The notes under the pieces: model-generated
Database searches by the model: none
What the model saw: the letters and a program-made list of their open reading frames with translations, nothing else
What the model was told of the DNA's origin: nothing
Shown: one piece after another, positions 26,319 through 34,763 of the stretch
How the letters are laid out: each line of letters starts with the position of its first letter
Numbering within the stretch: position 1 is the first letter of the stretch
Made by a program: the position numbers and the translations under genes
Origin: JANRKG01 sp033763635
Lineage (GTDB): Bacteria; Cyanobacteriota; Cyanobacteriia; GCF-001939115
Reading direction: 5' to 3'
Length of the DNA: 47,442 bases
Assembly (NCBI GenBank): GCA_033763635.1
Contig: JANRKG010000480.1
Span: 1 to 47,442, forward strand

Positions 26319-26437
26319 GAAATCGTGGAAAACTATTCTGTAAAACACTATTCTAGAGAACCCAATCTGGAAAATCCCAAATCGCGTTTTTTGTTCGCCT
26401 TGGTTCACTCATTCATTTGAAAGTTCCGCTGACTCGT

Positions 26438-26659
26438 TTAATCGTTCTCCCAATCTTCCTGGCTGATCAAATCGCCAATTCGATCTCGGAGAAGAAAGTT
26501 ACTGCGCTCCAGTTCGCACTCTACCCAGGCCCACTCACGAGCTGGAATATATTGACATAGAACATAGATGGGTTGTTGACGACCAACAACGCCCCTTTGA
26601 ACGAGTTGTCGAGCCTCATCTTGAATAATTGTCAGGGAATATTGCGTGGAAGAAATCAT
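26438..26659 (-). CDS. DUF4327 family protein
   Basis: A 73-residue protein found in most cyanobacteria. The pattern RQPIYVLCQYIPAREW-like (here RQQPIYVLCQYIPAREWAWV, residues 27-46) with CELE and LLRDRIGDLI near the end is what I know for DUF4327. Its function is unknown; no membrane segment or signal. ATG at 26659 with GTGAG only as a weak ribosome site. It shares a terminator with the convergent gene. Confidence 0.8.
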   Translation of the reverse strand: MISSTQYSLTIIQDEARQLVQRGVVGRQQPIYVLCQYIPAREWAWVECELERSNFLLRDRIGDLISQEDWEND

Positions 26660-27224
26660 AACTCACCCTATTGTCTTGGAAATTAAAGCGACTTGAAATA
26701 AAAGCTAGTTGTAGTTCGCTAATGTTTCTAATCAGCAAGCCAGTCGTTCAGCGAGTCGTCACCCCTAATTAGTTTTGGGAGATAAGCCTCCAGATAAACT
26801 GTAGCAAGATGGGTTTGTATTCCCATATACTGAATATTTACAATTCTCACGCTACAGCCATTTTGATTATATTAAGAAGCGTTACAAAAGTCATGGATTG
26901 CTAACTACATCCACTGGTTCATTTGGAATTTTCTTTGCTGACTCAATCAACCAAAGGCACCACAGGTTCTATTTTGAGTAATCGATCGATCGATGAAGCG
27001 TTCCTTCATATTTCAACTTATAAGGATTTGTAAGGACCAAAGAGACCCCCAATCTCTATCAAGATTCCTCATTAAGAGAGAACTTCTCCAATCCAGAGAA
27101 GTTGTTTTGCCGAGGCAGCGATACCGCTGGAACCTATTTGCCAGAGTTTAGAGAGGTTGCAGAGGAAGAAAAAAAGATTGAGGAGAGCAGTCGAAAATGA
27201 GTGAGTTTGGGAACAGTTCAATGC
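26660..27224. other. 565-bp gene-free stretch with RNA-like hairpins
   Basis: No reliable gene. CTGTAGC (26799-26805) and GCTACAG (26851-26857) can pair and enclose a second stem ATGGG/CCCAT (about 26810-26826). A terminator-like hairpin follows at 27081. The only ATG frame of note (26993-27151) has no ribosome site. A small plus-strand RNA is possible. Confidence 0.4.
27081..27108 (+). terminator. Hairpin with short T tail
   Basis: AACTTCTC pairs with GAGAAGTT around CAATCCA and is followed by GTTTTG. No known plus-strand gene ends here, so it may end an unannotated transcript. Confidence 0.5.
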
Positions 27225-28313
27225 CTAGCTGAACTGAGCATAAGCTTGTGCTAGCTTCACATCATAGTTATTGGCTCTATACCCTTCTCCATTGTAGCCA
27301 AGGGCAAATCCAGCCCAATTTCGCTGCCGCAGGTCATCGGCAAGTCCTTGGGATTTGATAAAGTTCACCATTGCCATTAACTGTTTCCCTTCGGACTCAT
27401 ACATGTCCTTTACAAAGTTCTCAACATTGGAATAGCCTGCCATTTGATAGTTGCCTCCCATAATCTGCCCCAACCCCCAACTAGCAGACTGTAAGGCAGC
27501 AGCCCGATTGAGAGCCATTGCCCTTTGTAACCGAGGGTACTCAGCAGCCCCTCCCCGGTACAAACTGGGATTCCAGCGACGAGAACTGATATCAGGATGG
27601 GAAATGTCGTAGCGTCCACTGGTGTAGTCACTGAACCAGTGGGCCTCAAACAGAATTTTGGGTCGTCCATCACTAAGAAAACCTCCCCCCGATGTTTCGA
27701 CCGCTACAACCGCCTTAATCGTAGCGACGGGAACCCCTAGCGATGCGGCGGCCTTTTGATAGTCATCCTCACTTAATTTCTTGCTGGGAGGGGTGACAGG
27801 CTTCCCTTCCCGAAGAATCCGCGCATGGTCTTTGAAGACAAACCAGGTGTTGCGATTGTCCAGGGTCCGATCGGCCAAGGTAATTTTCAGATGGTCCCTT
27901 TCAAAGCTGTAGGCACTCAAGTTGAAATAGTCTCCCCCTCGGACCAACTCTTTCTCCTCATCCTTTAATTGGGAGGACTGGATGGGGCGCGACTTCAGAA
28001 ACGTATTTACCAGAATTTGCAACTGTACGCCACTGAACGTGATAACCTTCCCATCCTTCAAGACTTGAGCATGACGCTCAAAGACGTACCAGGTATTGCG
28101 ACCCTTAAAAGTTTGGCCTGCTAATGCCACCCTCAGGTGATCCCCAATATCTGCATAGGAGTGCAAATTCAGCACCGTTCCCGCAAGAATGGGTTGTTCT
28201 TCTTCATCGGGAAGCTGGGAAGCCTGAATCGGGCGAAGTTTTAAGATGGTATCGGCCAAAATCTTGAGTTGTAGCATGGCATTCCCTGAAAGTTGGCTGA
28301 GGGTTGTTCCCAT
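27225..28313 (-). CDS. N-acetylmuramidase (DUF3380) with two N-terminal SSxL repeats
   Basis: A 362-residue predicted peptidoglycan hydrolase. The C-terminal domain (~178-362) has VVAVETSGGGFL with probable catalytic E206, ILFEAHWFSDYT, SASWGLGQIMGGNYQMAGYS (277-296) and NWAGFALGYNG, all typical of phage-type N-acetylmuramidases. Ahead lie two similar ~75-residue repeats (14-89 and 97-170), each reading LRPIQASQL or SRPIQSSQL, then a DEE run, DHL, and NTWYVFERHAQVLKDG or NTWFVFKDHARILREG. There is no signal peptide and no holin beside it. It may be a stranded prophage gene, or a cell-wall or competitor-killing enzyme released by another route. ATG at 28313 (ATG 28277 also possible). Confidence 0.82.
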   Translation of the reverse strand: MGTTLSQLSGNAMLQLKILADTILKLRPIQASQLPDEEEQPILAGTVLNLHSYADIGDHLRVALAGQTFKGRNTWYVFERHAQVLKDGKVITFSGVQLQILVNTFLKSRPIQSSQLKDEEKELVRGGDYFNLSAYSFERDHLKITLADRTLDNRNTWFVFKDHARILREGKPVTPPSKKLSEDDYQKAAASLGVPVATIKAVVAVETSGGGFLSDGRPKILFEAHWFSDYTSGRYDISHPDISSRRWNPSLYRGGAAEYPRLQRAMALNRAAALQSASWGLGQIMGGNYQMAGYSNVENFVKDMYESEGKQLMAMVNFIKSQGLADDLRQRNWAGFALGYNGEGYRANNYDVKLAQAYAQFS

Positions 28314-28362
28314 TACACCTGTTTTTCAGGGACTCTGACAAGGGCTGTCAAGAAAATGAGGG

Positions 28363-28390
28363 ATGGGTCGTGGGTCATGGGTCATGGGTT
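28363..28390 (+). repeat. Heptamer tandem repeat (STRR)
   Basis: Four units: ATGGGTC, GTGGGTC, ATGGGTC, ATGGGTT. Lies between the divergent muramidase and pdhB. Confidence 0.85.
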
Positions 28391-28530
28391 TTGGAGATCT
28401 TTGTCCAGCCAATGGCGGCAATCTCGCTGTGAAAGCGCTCACCTTCCCCTTGCGGGAGATCATCAGAGAATGGCAGAATTAGGGACTGCGTAATTAAAAG
28501 TTATTTAACTGGCCGTCATCCAGAGGAATC

Positions 28531-29514
28531 ATGGCAGAAACCTTCATGTTTAACGCCTTGCGGGAAGCGATCGACGAAGAAATGGCCCGCGACAATACCG
28601 TACTTGTCTTAGGAGAGGATGTCGGTCATTACGGTGGCTCTTACAAAGTCACAAAGGATCTCTATAAGAAGTACGGAGATTTGAGGGTTCTTGATACCCC
28701 GATCGCTGAGAATAGTTTCACGGGAATGGCCATGGGAGCCGCGATGACCGGGTTGCGGCCCATCATTGAAGGGATGAACATGGGCTTTTTGCTTCTGGCC
28801 TTTAATCAGATTGCCAACAATGCCGGAATGTTGCGATATACCTCTGGGGGGAACTTTAAAATTCCCACCGTTATTCGGGGGCCCGGTGGGGTCGGACGGC
28901 AATTGGGGGCCGAACACTCCCAACGGCTAGAAGCCTATTTTCAGGCGGTTCCGGGGCTGAAGATTGTCGCCTGCTCTACGGCTTACAATGCAAAGGGGCT
29001 ACTGAAGTCAGCCATTCGAGACGACAATCCTGTCCTCTTCTTCGAGCATGTGCTGCTTTACAACCTGAAGGAAGATTTACCGGAAGAGGAGTATTTACTG
29101 CCTCTGGATAAGGCTGAAGTCGTGCGTTCTGGTAAGGATGTCACGATTCTTACCTACTCTCGGATGCGCCACCACGTCCTCCAGGCTGTCAAAACCCTTG
29201 AAAAATCGGGCATTGACCCAGAAGTGATCGACCTAATTTCTCTAAAACCGCTGGATTTTGACACCATTGGGGCTTCGATTCGCAAAACCCATCGCGTCAT
29301 CATTGTGGAAGAGTGTATGAGGACCGGGGGCATTGGGGCAGAACTGATTGCCTCGATTAACGATCGCCTCTTTGACGAACTGGATGCCCCAGTGCTGCGG
29401 CTATCATCCCAGGATATTCCTACGCCTTACAATGGCACCCTGGAAAATCTGACGATCGTGCAACCTGCCCAGATTGTGGAAGCCGTGCAAAAAATGGTGG
29501 CTCTCCGGGTTTAG
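28531..29514 (+). CDS. pdhB: Pyruvate dehydrogenase E1 component, beta subunit
   Basis: A 327-residue E1-beta. With E1-alpha it decarboxylates pyruvate using thiamine diphosphate and passes the acetyl group to E2. Visible: LVLGEDVGHYGGSYKVTKDL (26-45), RVLDTPIAENSFTGMAMGAA, E80 region PIIEGMNMGF, GGNFKIPTVIRGPGG, LGAEHSQRLEAYFQAVPGL and the C-terminal VEECMRTGGIG and DIPTPYNGTLE. All typical. ATG at 28531 preceded by AGAGGAAT. It begins a plus-strand run pdhB-secD-secF that I know from other cyanobacteria; the 222-bp gap before secD is filled by heptamer repeats. Confidence 0.95.
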   Translation: MAETFMFNALREAIDEEMARDNTVLVLGEDVGHYGGSYKVTKDLYKKYGDLRVLDTPIAENSFTGMAMGAAMTGLRPIIEGMNMGFLLLAFNQIANNAGMLRYTSGGNFKIPTVIRGPGGVGRQLGAEHSQRLEAYFQAVPGLKIVACSTAYNAKGLLKSAIRDDNPVLFFEHVLLYNLKEDLPEEEYLLPLDKAEVVRSGKDVTILTYSRMRHHVLQAVKTLEKSGIDPEVIDLISLKPLDFDTIGASIRKTHRVIIVEECMRTGGIGAELIASINDRLFDELDAPVLRLSSQDIPTPYNGTLENLTIVQPAQIVEAVQKMVALRV

Positions 29515-29534
29515 GAGGAAAGACAGAAGACAGA

Positions 29535-29697
29535 GGGCAAAGGGCAGAAGGAAAGGAAGAGTGGGTGCAGTGAGAGGCTATTTATTACAAAGCCAATTGG
29601 TTACAAAACAGGGTAAAAACTTTTTTACCTTCTGCCCTTTGCCCTTTGCCTTATCCCATGCCTTCTGCCCTCTGCCTTCTCCCATGCCTTTTGCCTC
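29535..29697. repeat. Heptamer repeat cluster with 17-bp perfect inverted arms
   Basis: GGGCAAAGGGCAGAAGG (29535-29551) is exactly complementary to 29628-29644. The right side continues in C-rich 7-base units (TGCCCTT, TGCCTTC and variants) to about 29697. The tract fills the pdhB-secD gap and could fold into a long hairpin in a joint mRNA. Confidence 0.85.
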
Positions 29698-29736
29698 CCA
29701 GAGCGTTATCATAGCGGTGTTATGACCGATTGAACT

Positions 29737-31158
29737 ATGCAAAGACAGCGTTCGTTAATTGCCCTGATTCTGGTTTTGGTAATTGCGGCGATCGCCGTAG
29801 TTACCCGTGTTGAACCACAACTGGGTTTGGACCTACAAGGTGGCTCCCAACTGACGATTCAGGTGAAGCCGTCTGAAGATGTGAAAGAAATTAATGCCAA
29901 AGTCATGGAGGCGGTTCAACGAGTTGTGGAAGGCCGGATCAATGGCTTAGGCGTTTCGGAGCCGTTGGTTCAAGTTGCGGGCAGTGATCAACTCGTGGTC
30001 CAGTTGCCGGGAGTCAGTGACCCCCAACAAGCGGAGCGGGTTTTGGGAGGAACGGCCCAATTAGAATTTTTGCGCCAGAAACCGGGGACGGAGGTGCAGT
30101 TCCGAGTTTATTTGCTAGAGCGTAATGAATTATTGGCTAAGCAAGCCGAGTTACGCAAAGCCAAAGACACTGCTGGCCTGGAAGCGAATCAGAAAGCACT
30201 GAAGGAAAAGGACCAGCTCATTTTAGAGTTATTTGAGCGGACTGGACTTACAGGTAAAAATTTGAAGGATGCTTTCGCTGAACCTGCTTCGGCTGCCGGA
30301 GACGTTTGGAACGTCGCGATTCGGTTTGATGGCAAGGGAGCCGATTTATTTGCTGAATTAACAAAATCTCTCGCTGGTACTGGACGGAGCATTGGCATCT
30401 TTTTAGATAATGCCCTGGTTAGCGGTCCAACCGTAGGGGTAGAATTTGCCCAAACCGGAATTACGGGTGGAAACGCCGTGATTACTGGGAACTTCACAAC
30501 TGAAACGTCTAACGATCTGGCAGTGCAGTTGCGGGGAGGTTCACTACCCGTCCCGGTTGAGGTTGTGGAAAACCGGACTGTTGGGGCAACGCTTGGGAAG
30601 GACAGTATTCAACGCAGTCTCTATGCGGGTGTTTCAGGACTTTTATTAGTCTTGATCTTTATGGTGGTTTACTATCGCTTACCCGGTTTAATTGCGGACC
30701 TGTCCCTGATTATTTATGCTTTATTAACCTATGCCTCGTTTGTACTGCTGGGGGTGACCTTGACCCTGCCAGGAATTGCAGGGTTTATTCTTAGTATTGG
30801 GATGGCCGTAGACGCGAACGTTCTGATCTTTGAACGCACCCGTGAAGAATTAAGGGCCGGGAAAACCCTATACCGCTCTGTTGAATCCGGTTTTTACCGG
30901 GCCTTCTCCAGCATTCTGGACAGCAATGTAACGACGTTGATTGCTTGTGCGGCCTTATTTTGGTTAGGAGCAGGGCTGGTGAAAGGATTTGCATTGACCC
31001 TGGCGCTGGGGGTGGCAGTCAGTATGTTCACAGCGCTTACCTGTAGCCGCACTTTCTTGATGATGGCGATTAGTTTTCCGGGGCTACGACGGCCCAACCT
31101 TTACTGCCCCAACTTGCCCAAAATTGCATCGAAATCTCAGGCAGGAGTGACTTCATGA
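29737..31158 (+). CDS. secD: Protein translocase subunit SecD
   Basis: A 473-residue accessory subunit that, with SecF, uses the proton-motive force to pull exported proteins through SecYEG. Visible: first membrane helix LIALILVLVIAAIAVVT, then motif LGLDLQGGSQLTIQV (29-43), the periplasmic region with LVVQLPGVSDPQQAERVLG, FAQTGITGGNAVITG, LRGGSLPVP, and five C-terminal helices including GFILSIGMAVDANVLIFERTREEL with its conserved Asp and Arg. Shorter than the ~615-residue E. coli protein because the periplasmic head is smaller, as in other cyanobacteria. The TGA stop overlaps the secF start (ATGA), so translation is coupled. Confidence 0.95.
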   Translation: MQRQRSLIALILVLVIAAIAVVTRVEPQLGLDLQGGSQLTIQVKPSEDVKEINAKVMEAVQRVVEGRINGLGVSEPLVQVAGSDQLVVQLPGVSDPQQAERVLGGTAQLEFLRQKPGTEVQFRVYLLERNELLAKQAELRKAKDTAGLEANQKALKEKDQLILELFERTGLTGKNLKDAFAEPASAAGDVWNVAIRFDGKGADLFAELTKSLAGTGRSIGIFLDNALVSGPTVGVEFAQTGITGGNAVITGNFTTETSNDLAVQLRGGSLPVPVEVVENRTVGATLGKDSIQRSLYAGVSGLLLVLIFMVVYYRLPGLIADLSLIIYALLTYASFVLLGVTLTLPGIAGFILSIGMAVDANVLIFERTREELRAGKTLYRSVESGFYRAFSSILDSNVTTLIACAALFWLGAGLVKGFALTLALGVAVSMFTALTCSRTFLMMAISFPGLRRPNLYCPNLPKIASKSQAGVTS

Positions 31159-32126
31159 AGTTAAATGTGATTGGGCAACGATCGCTCTGGTGGAGCATCT
31201 CAATCGCCTATATCCTGGCTGGCCTGATTGGGATGGTGATTTCCTTTCAGCAGATTGGGTTTCCCCTCCGTCCAGGTCTGGATTTTGTGGGAGGAACCCG
31301 TCTGCAAGTGGAGTTGGATTGCAGCAAACCAGGAAATTGCGATCAGCCGATTGATCCGGCTGTGGTGCGAGAAGTCTTAAGTGCAGAGGGGTTAGGAGAT
31401 ACCAGCGTCCAGGTTTCAGAAGATTATGCATTGATTTTGCGGGCTAAGGCGCTTGATGGAGAGCAGCGTACCCGTGTGATCCAAAGTCTGGAGAAACGAT
31501 TGGGAGCCTTTAATCCTGCCAAAAATCAGATTGACACGGTGGGGCCAACCCTGGGTCGTCAGCTCTTTTTGTCTGGGATGCTGGCAGTTGTGCTTTCGTT
31601 TCTGGGGATTGCGGTCTATCTCACCTTTCGCTTCCAGCTTGATTATGCTTTCTTTGCGATCGTCGCCCTATTCCACGATATCCTGTTGACCGTTGGGAGC
31701 TTTGCCATTCTTGGCCTGTTTTTTGGCATAGAAGTAGACAGCCTCTTTGTAGTAGCTTTGCTGACGATCATCGGGTTTTCGGTGAATGACACGGTGGTGA
31801 TTTACGATCGCATCCGGGAGACGATCGTGTTAAATCCCCATCGTCATATCAACGATATTGTGGATGAGGCTGTTAATCAGACCCTCTCCAGAAGCATCAA
31901 TACCACCCTGACCACCCTGCTACCGCTCGTTGCCATTTACCTATTTGGCGGCGAAACGCTAAAAAACTTTGCCCTGGCTCTGATCATTGGGTTTACCACA
32001 GGGGTTTACTCTAGTGTTTTCATTGCCAGTACCCTACTTGCCTGGTGGCGGAAACGGATAGGACAGGAATTTTCGGTTCCTCTGTCCGAGCAAGATTCAG
32101 GGGGTGAAGCCCAGGCGAGTTCTTAG
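31155..32126 (+). CDS. secF: Protein translocase subunit SecF
   Basis: A 323-residue partner of SecD with six membrane helices. Visible: first helix SIAYILAGLIGMVISF, motif LRPGLDFVGGTRLQVE (37-52), QIDTVGPTLGRQLF, and the helix-4 motif VVALLTIIGFSVNDTVVIYDRIRE with its conserved Asp/Arg. It overlaps secD by 4 bp. The TAG stop is made from a TA target and the first G of MITE-like copy 3, which begins here. Confidence 0.95.
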   Translation: MKLNVIGQRSLWWSISIAYILAGLIGMVISFQQIGFPLRPGLDFVGGTRLQVELDCSKPGNCDQPIDPAVVREVLSAEGLGDTSVQVSEDYALILRAKALDGEQRTRVIQSLEKRLGAFNPAKNQIDTVGPTLGRQLFLSGMLAVVLSFLGIAVYLTFRFQLDYAFFAIVALFHDILLTVGSFAILGLFFGIEVDSLFVVALLTIIGFSVNDTVVIYDRIRETIVLNPHRHINDIVDEAVNQTLSRSINTTLTTLLPLVAIYLFGGETLKNFALALIIGFTTGVYSSVFIASTLLAWWRKRIGQEFSVPLSEQDSGGEAQASS

Positions 32127-32238
32127 GAGAGTTCCAGAAAAGATTTTACCTGTGGGTTGCCCTTCGGCTACGCTCAGGGCGCGTATGCTGGTTGAGCGTA
32201 GCCGAAACCAGCGGGTAGATTCTTGGTCAGAAATCTCC
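32126..32238 (+). mobile_element. MITE-like repeat, copy 3 (113 bp)
   Basis: The best-preserved copy. Ends GGAGAGTTCCAGAAAA... and ...TCAGAAATCTCC are imperfect inverted repeats, flanked on both sides by TA. The inside is a second inverted repeat (CTTCGGCTACGCTCA against TGAGCGTAGCCGAA). No reading frame for a transposase. An additional terminal-repeat-like piece lies at 32254-32274. Confidence 0.82.
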
Positions 32239-32274
32239 TATTCGAAGTCTCCCTAAGGAGATTTCCAAAAATCC

Positions 32275-34359
32275 TTAGATTTCAATCAAAGAACGGGTAC
32301 TCTGAACACCAAGTTGCAACCGCTGGAGAAGATCATAGGTTGTAAAAGGTTTTGAAAGAAATTCTTGAAAGCCCATCTCCTGCGCTTGGGTGACAACCTC
32401 AACGGAATTCAGACCACTCATCGCAACCGCATACAGGTTAGGGTTGAGGCGATGCATCAGAGGAATGGTTGCGAACCCATCGAGAGAAGGCATCATGAGA
32501 TCCATCAAGACGGAAAAAACCTCGTGCTGATGTTGCGAGAGAAGGGTGATCGCTTCCATTCCAGTTCTGGCCGTTAAGACTCGATAGTTGTAAGTCTCCA
32601 GGGTCATGCGGGTCGTTTCACAGATCACGGATTCATCGTCTACAACCAGAATTAATTCTTGATGGCCTGCCAGCGCTTCGAGCGGATCATTACCCCTTGG
32701 CACCTCTGATTGATTGGCAGGCAAATAAATCTGAAATTGGCTCCCCTGGTTCAGTTCACTTTGAACATCGACAAAACCCCCGTGACTTTTAACAATGCCC
32801 AAGACCGCAGACAGTCCTAACCCCGTCCCTTTCCCAATCTCCTTGGTCGTGAAGAAGGGATCGAAGATGCGGTGCAAGATTTCAGGAGGAATGCCTGTTC
32901 CTGTGTCCCTGATCGTCACCACCACATATAGACCGGGAGTGGCATCCAGATGTTTGCGGGCCGATCGCTCATCAAGGAACTGATTCTCTGCCCGAACGCT
33001 CAACATCCCGCCCTGAGGCATTGCATCTCTTGCATTGACACAGAGATTCATGAAAACCTGGTGGAGTTGGGTTGCATCCCCCCCGATCGGCCACAGACTC
33101 TCAGGCACCTCCATTTCAATGGTGATCGCCGGGGGGAGGGTCTGACGAATCATGTCCTCAATTTCCATCAACAAATAATGGAGTTGTAGAATCATTCGTT
33201 TTCCTTCTACCCCCCGTGCAAAGGAGAGAATTTGTTTTACCAAGTCGGCTCCACGACGGGCACTGCTCTCTAAAAGAGTCAAAAGTTGGCGAGTTGCAGG
33301 ATCAAGAGCCGGAAGTTTGAGGGAAAGGAGTTGTGCCCCCGCGAGTACAGGAGTCAGGACGTTATTCAAATCATGGGCAATACCACTGGCCAGAGTGCCC
33401 AGACTTTCTAACCGTTGCGCCCGCAGAAACTGAGCCTCTAACTGCTTTTTCTCCGTAATATCCATGTGAATCCCAATCATCCGCAGGGGTTCCTGCTGCT
33501 GGGAGTGAAAGACACTACTTTTGACACAAATCCAGCGAACTTCTTGATTGGGCCACACAATCCGAAATTCTGTTTCCAAGCCCTGCCCCCTCTGACAGGC
33601 TTGATGAAACTCTTGCCAGACTCGATCGCGCTCATCCGAATGCAATCTCGCTGACCACCCTTCATATCCTTCACCAAAGTCCCCCGGCGCTACCCCATAT
33701 AGGGCCTCTAACTCAGCAGACCACGTAACTCGGCCCTCTGCTAAATTCCATTCGAAGTTACCAATTCTCCCGGCTTGTTGGGCCAATTCCAACCGTTGTT
33801 GGACCTGCTGCCGGGACGCAATCTCCTGGGTCAGAAGGCGATTAGCCGTTTCCAATTCTGCCGTGCGTTCCTTCACCCGCAATTCCAGAATTTCGTTTAC
33901 TTCCCGCAGGGCTTCTGCCGCTTGCTTGCGTTCGATCGCATACCGCAACGATCGCCCCAGGCTATCCTGAGTCATTTGTCGCTTGACCAGATAATCCTGA
34001 GCACCCCGCCGGACTGCTTCCACAGCCAGATCATGATCGCTCGTGTGGGTCAGAACGACGATCGGCAGATGGGGAGCATTCTGGAGCAGCACATTCAGGG
34101 AATCTAACCCCGCACTGTCAGGCAGGGTCAAATCCAACAAAATCACATCAAAGGGGGTGCTGACCAGGGATCTGATCGCCTCACTGAGCCGCTGAGTATG
34201 GGTAACAGAGAAGCGACTGAACATGGCTCCCTTGAGAATCTCTTGCAGCAATCGGGCATCCGCCAGACTATCTTCTACCAGCAAAATCTTTACAGCGGTT
34301 CGCCCTTCCCGATGGGAGCCTCCCCGATCGGCGTTGGCAGTATCGCAGTCTCTAACCAA
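32275..34359 (-). CDS. Hybrid histidine kinase: REC-PAS-kinase-REC
   Basis: A 694-residue cytoplasmic hybrid. Order: receiver (23-145, phospho-acceptor D76 in VILLDLTLP), a coiled-coil helix (145-190), PAS (~195-305, ending MDITEKKQL), histidine kinase with H329 in ASGIAHDLNN, ATP site with FMNLCVNARDA, DTGTGIP and GTGLGLSAV, then a C-terminal receiver (D620 in LMDLMMPSLDG). The start is TTG 34359: GAGG stands 4 bases ahead and no later ATG/GTG keeps the first receiver strand. This overlaps the Rcp1-like gene by 70 bp, so the two are translationally coupled. Third gene of the phytochrome operon; probable relay partner. Confidence 0.87.
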   Translation of the reverse strand: MVRDCDTANADRGGSHREGRTAVKILLVEDSLADARLLQEILKGAMFSRFSVTHTQRLSEAIRSLVSTPFDVILLDLTLPDSAGLDSLNVLLQNAPHLPIVVLTHTSDHDLAVEAVRRGAQDYLVKRQMTQDSLGRSLRYAIERKQAAEALREVNEILELRVKERTAELETANRLLTQEIASRQQVQQRLELAQQAGRIGNFEWNLAEGRVTWSAELEALYGVAPGDFGEGYEGWSARLHSDERDRVWQEFHQACQRGQGLETEFRIVWPNQEVRWICVKSSVFHSQQQEPLRMIGIHMDITEKKQLEAQFLRAQRLESLGTLASGIAHDLNNVLTPVLAGAQLLSLKLPALDPATRQLLTLLESSARRGADLVKQILSFARGVEGKRMILQLHYLLMEIEDMIRQTLPPAITIEMEVPESLWPIGGDATQLHQVFMNLCVNARDAMPQGGMLSVRAENQFLDERSARKHLDATPGLYVVVTIRDTGTGIPPEILHRIFDPFFTTKEIGKGTGLGLSAVLGIVKSHGGFVDVQSELNQGSQFQIYLPANQSEVPRGNDPLEALAGHQELILVVDDESVICETTRMTLETYNYRVLTARTGMEAITLLSQHQHEVFSVLMDLMMPSLDGFATIPLMHRLNPNLYAVAMSGLNSVEVVTQAQEMGFQEFLSKPFTTYDLLQRLQLGVQSTRSLIEI

Positions 34360-34763
34360 AATTCCTCAATCCCCCGAACAATTTTAAATAATTGGGTCAA
34401 ATTGCGCGATTTGGAGATGTAGCAATTGACGTGCAAATCGTAGCTTTTGCTGATGTCCTCCTCATTGCGAGAAGTAGTCAGCACAACAACGGGAATGTGG
34501 CATAGGGCTGGGTCTGCCTTAATTTCCGCCAACACTTCCCGTCCGTCTTTTTTAGGCAAATTCAGGTCCAGCAGAATGAGGTCTGGGCGGGTGGCCCCCG
34601 CATAGTCCCCATCCTGCCGGAGATAGGCCATTGCTTCCATTCCGTCCCGCGCCACCACCACCTCACAGGCAGCAGCGGTGCTTTTCAGGGCTTCCTGAAT
34701 CAGGCGAATGTCCCCCCGATTATCTTCGATCAAGAAGATGGTTTTTCTTGCGTCCGTTGGCAT
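34290..34763 (-). CDS. rcp1: Rcp1-like response regulator (single receiver)
   Basis: A 157-residue single-domain receiver. Acidic pair E13-D14 (LIEDN), phospho-acceptor D66 (LILLDLNLPKKDG), T96 and K118 are all present, so it should be phosphorylated. The C-terminal extension FKIVRGIEEFWLETA is typical of Rcp1, the partner of phytochrome Cph1 in Synechocystis. The start at ATG 34763 overlaps the phytochrome gene by 44 bp, and its end overlaps the hybrid kinase by 70 bp. No output domain, so it acts through protein contact or relay. Confidence 0.9.
   Translation of the reverse strand: MPTDARKTIFLIEDNRGDIRLIQEALKSTAAACEVVVARDGMEAMAYLRQDGDYAGATRPDLILLDLNLPKKDGREVLAEIKADPALCHIPVVVLTTSRNEEDISKSYDLHVNCYISKSRNLTQLFKIVRGIEEFWLETAILPTPIGEAPIGKGEPL

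Noticed and set aside
26993..27151. A 52-codon plus-strand frame starting MKRSFIFQLIRICK
   Set aside because: No ribosome site (it follows a GATCGATCGATCG run), it runs through the hairpin at 27081, and its composition does not look protein-like.
28363..28390. CRISPR-like array
   Set aside because: Units are only 7 bases with no spacers; no cas gene in the window.
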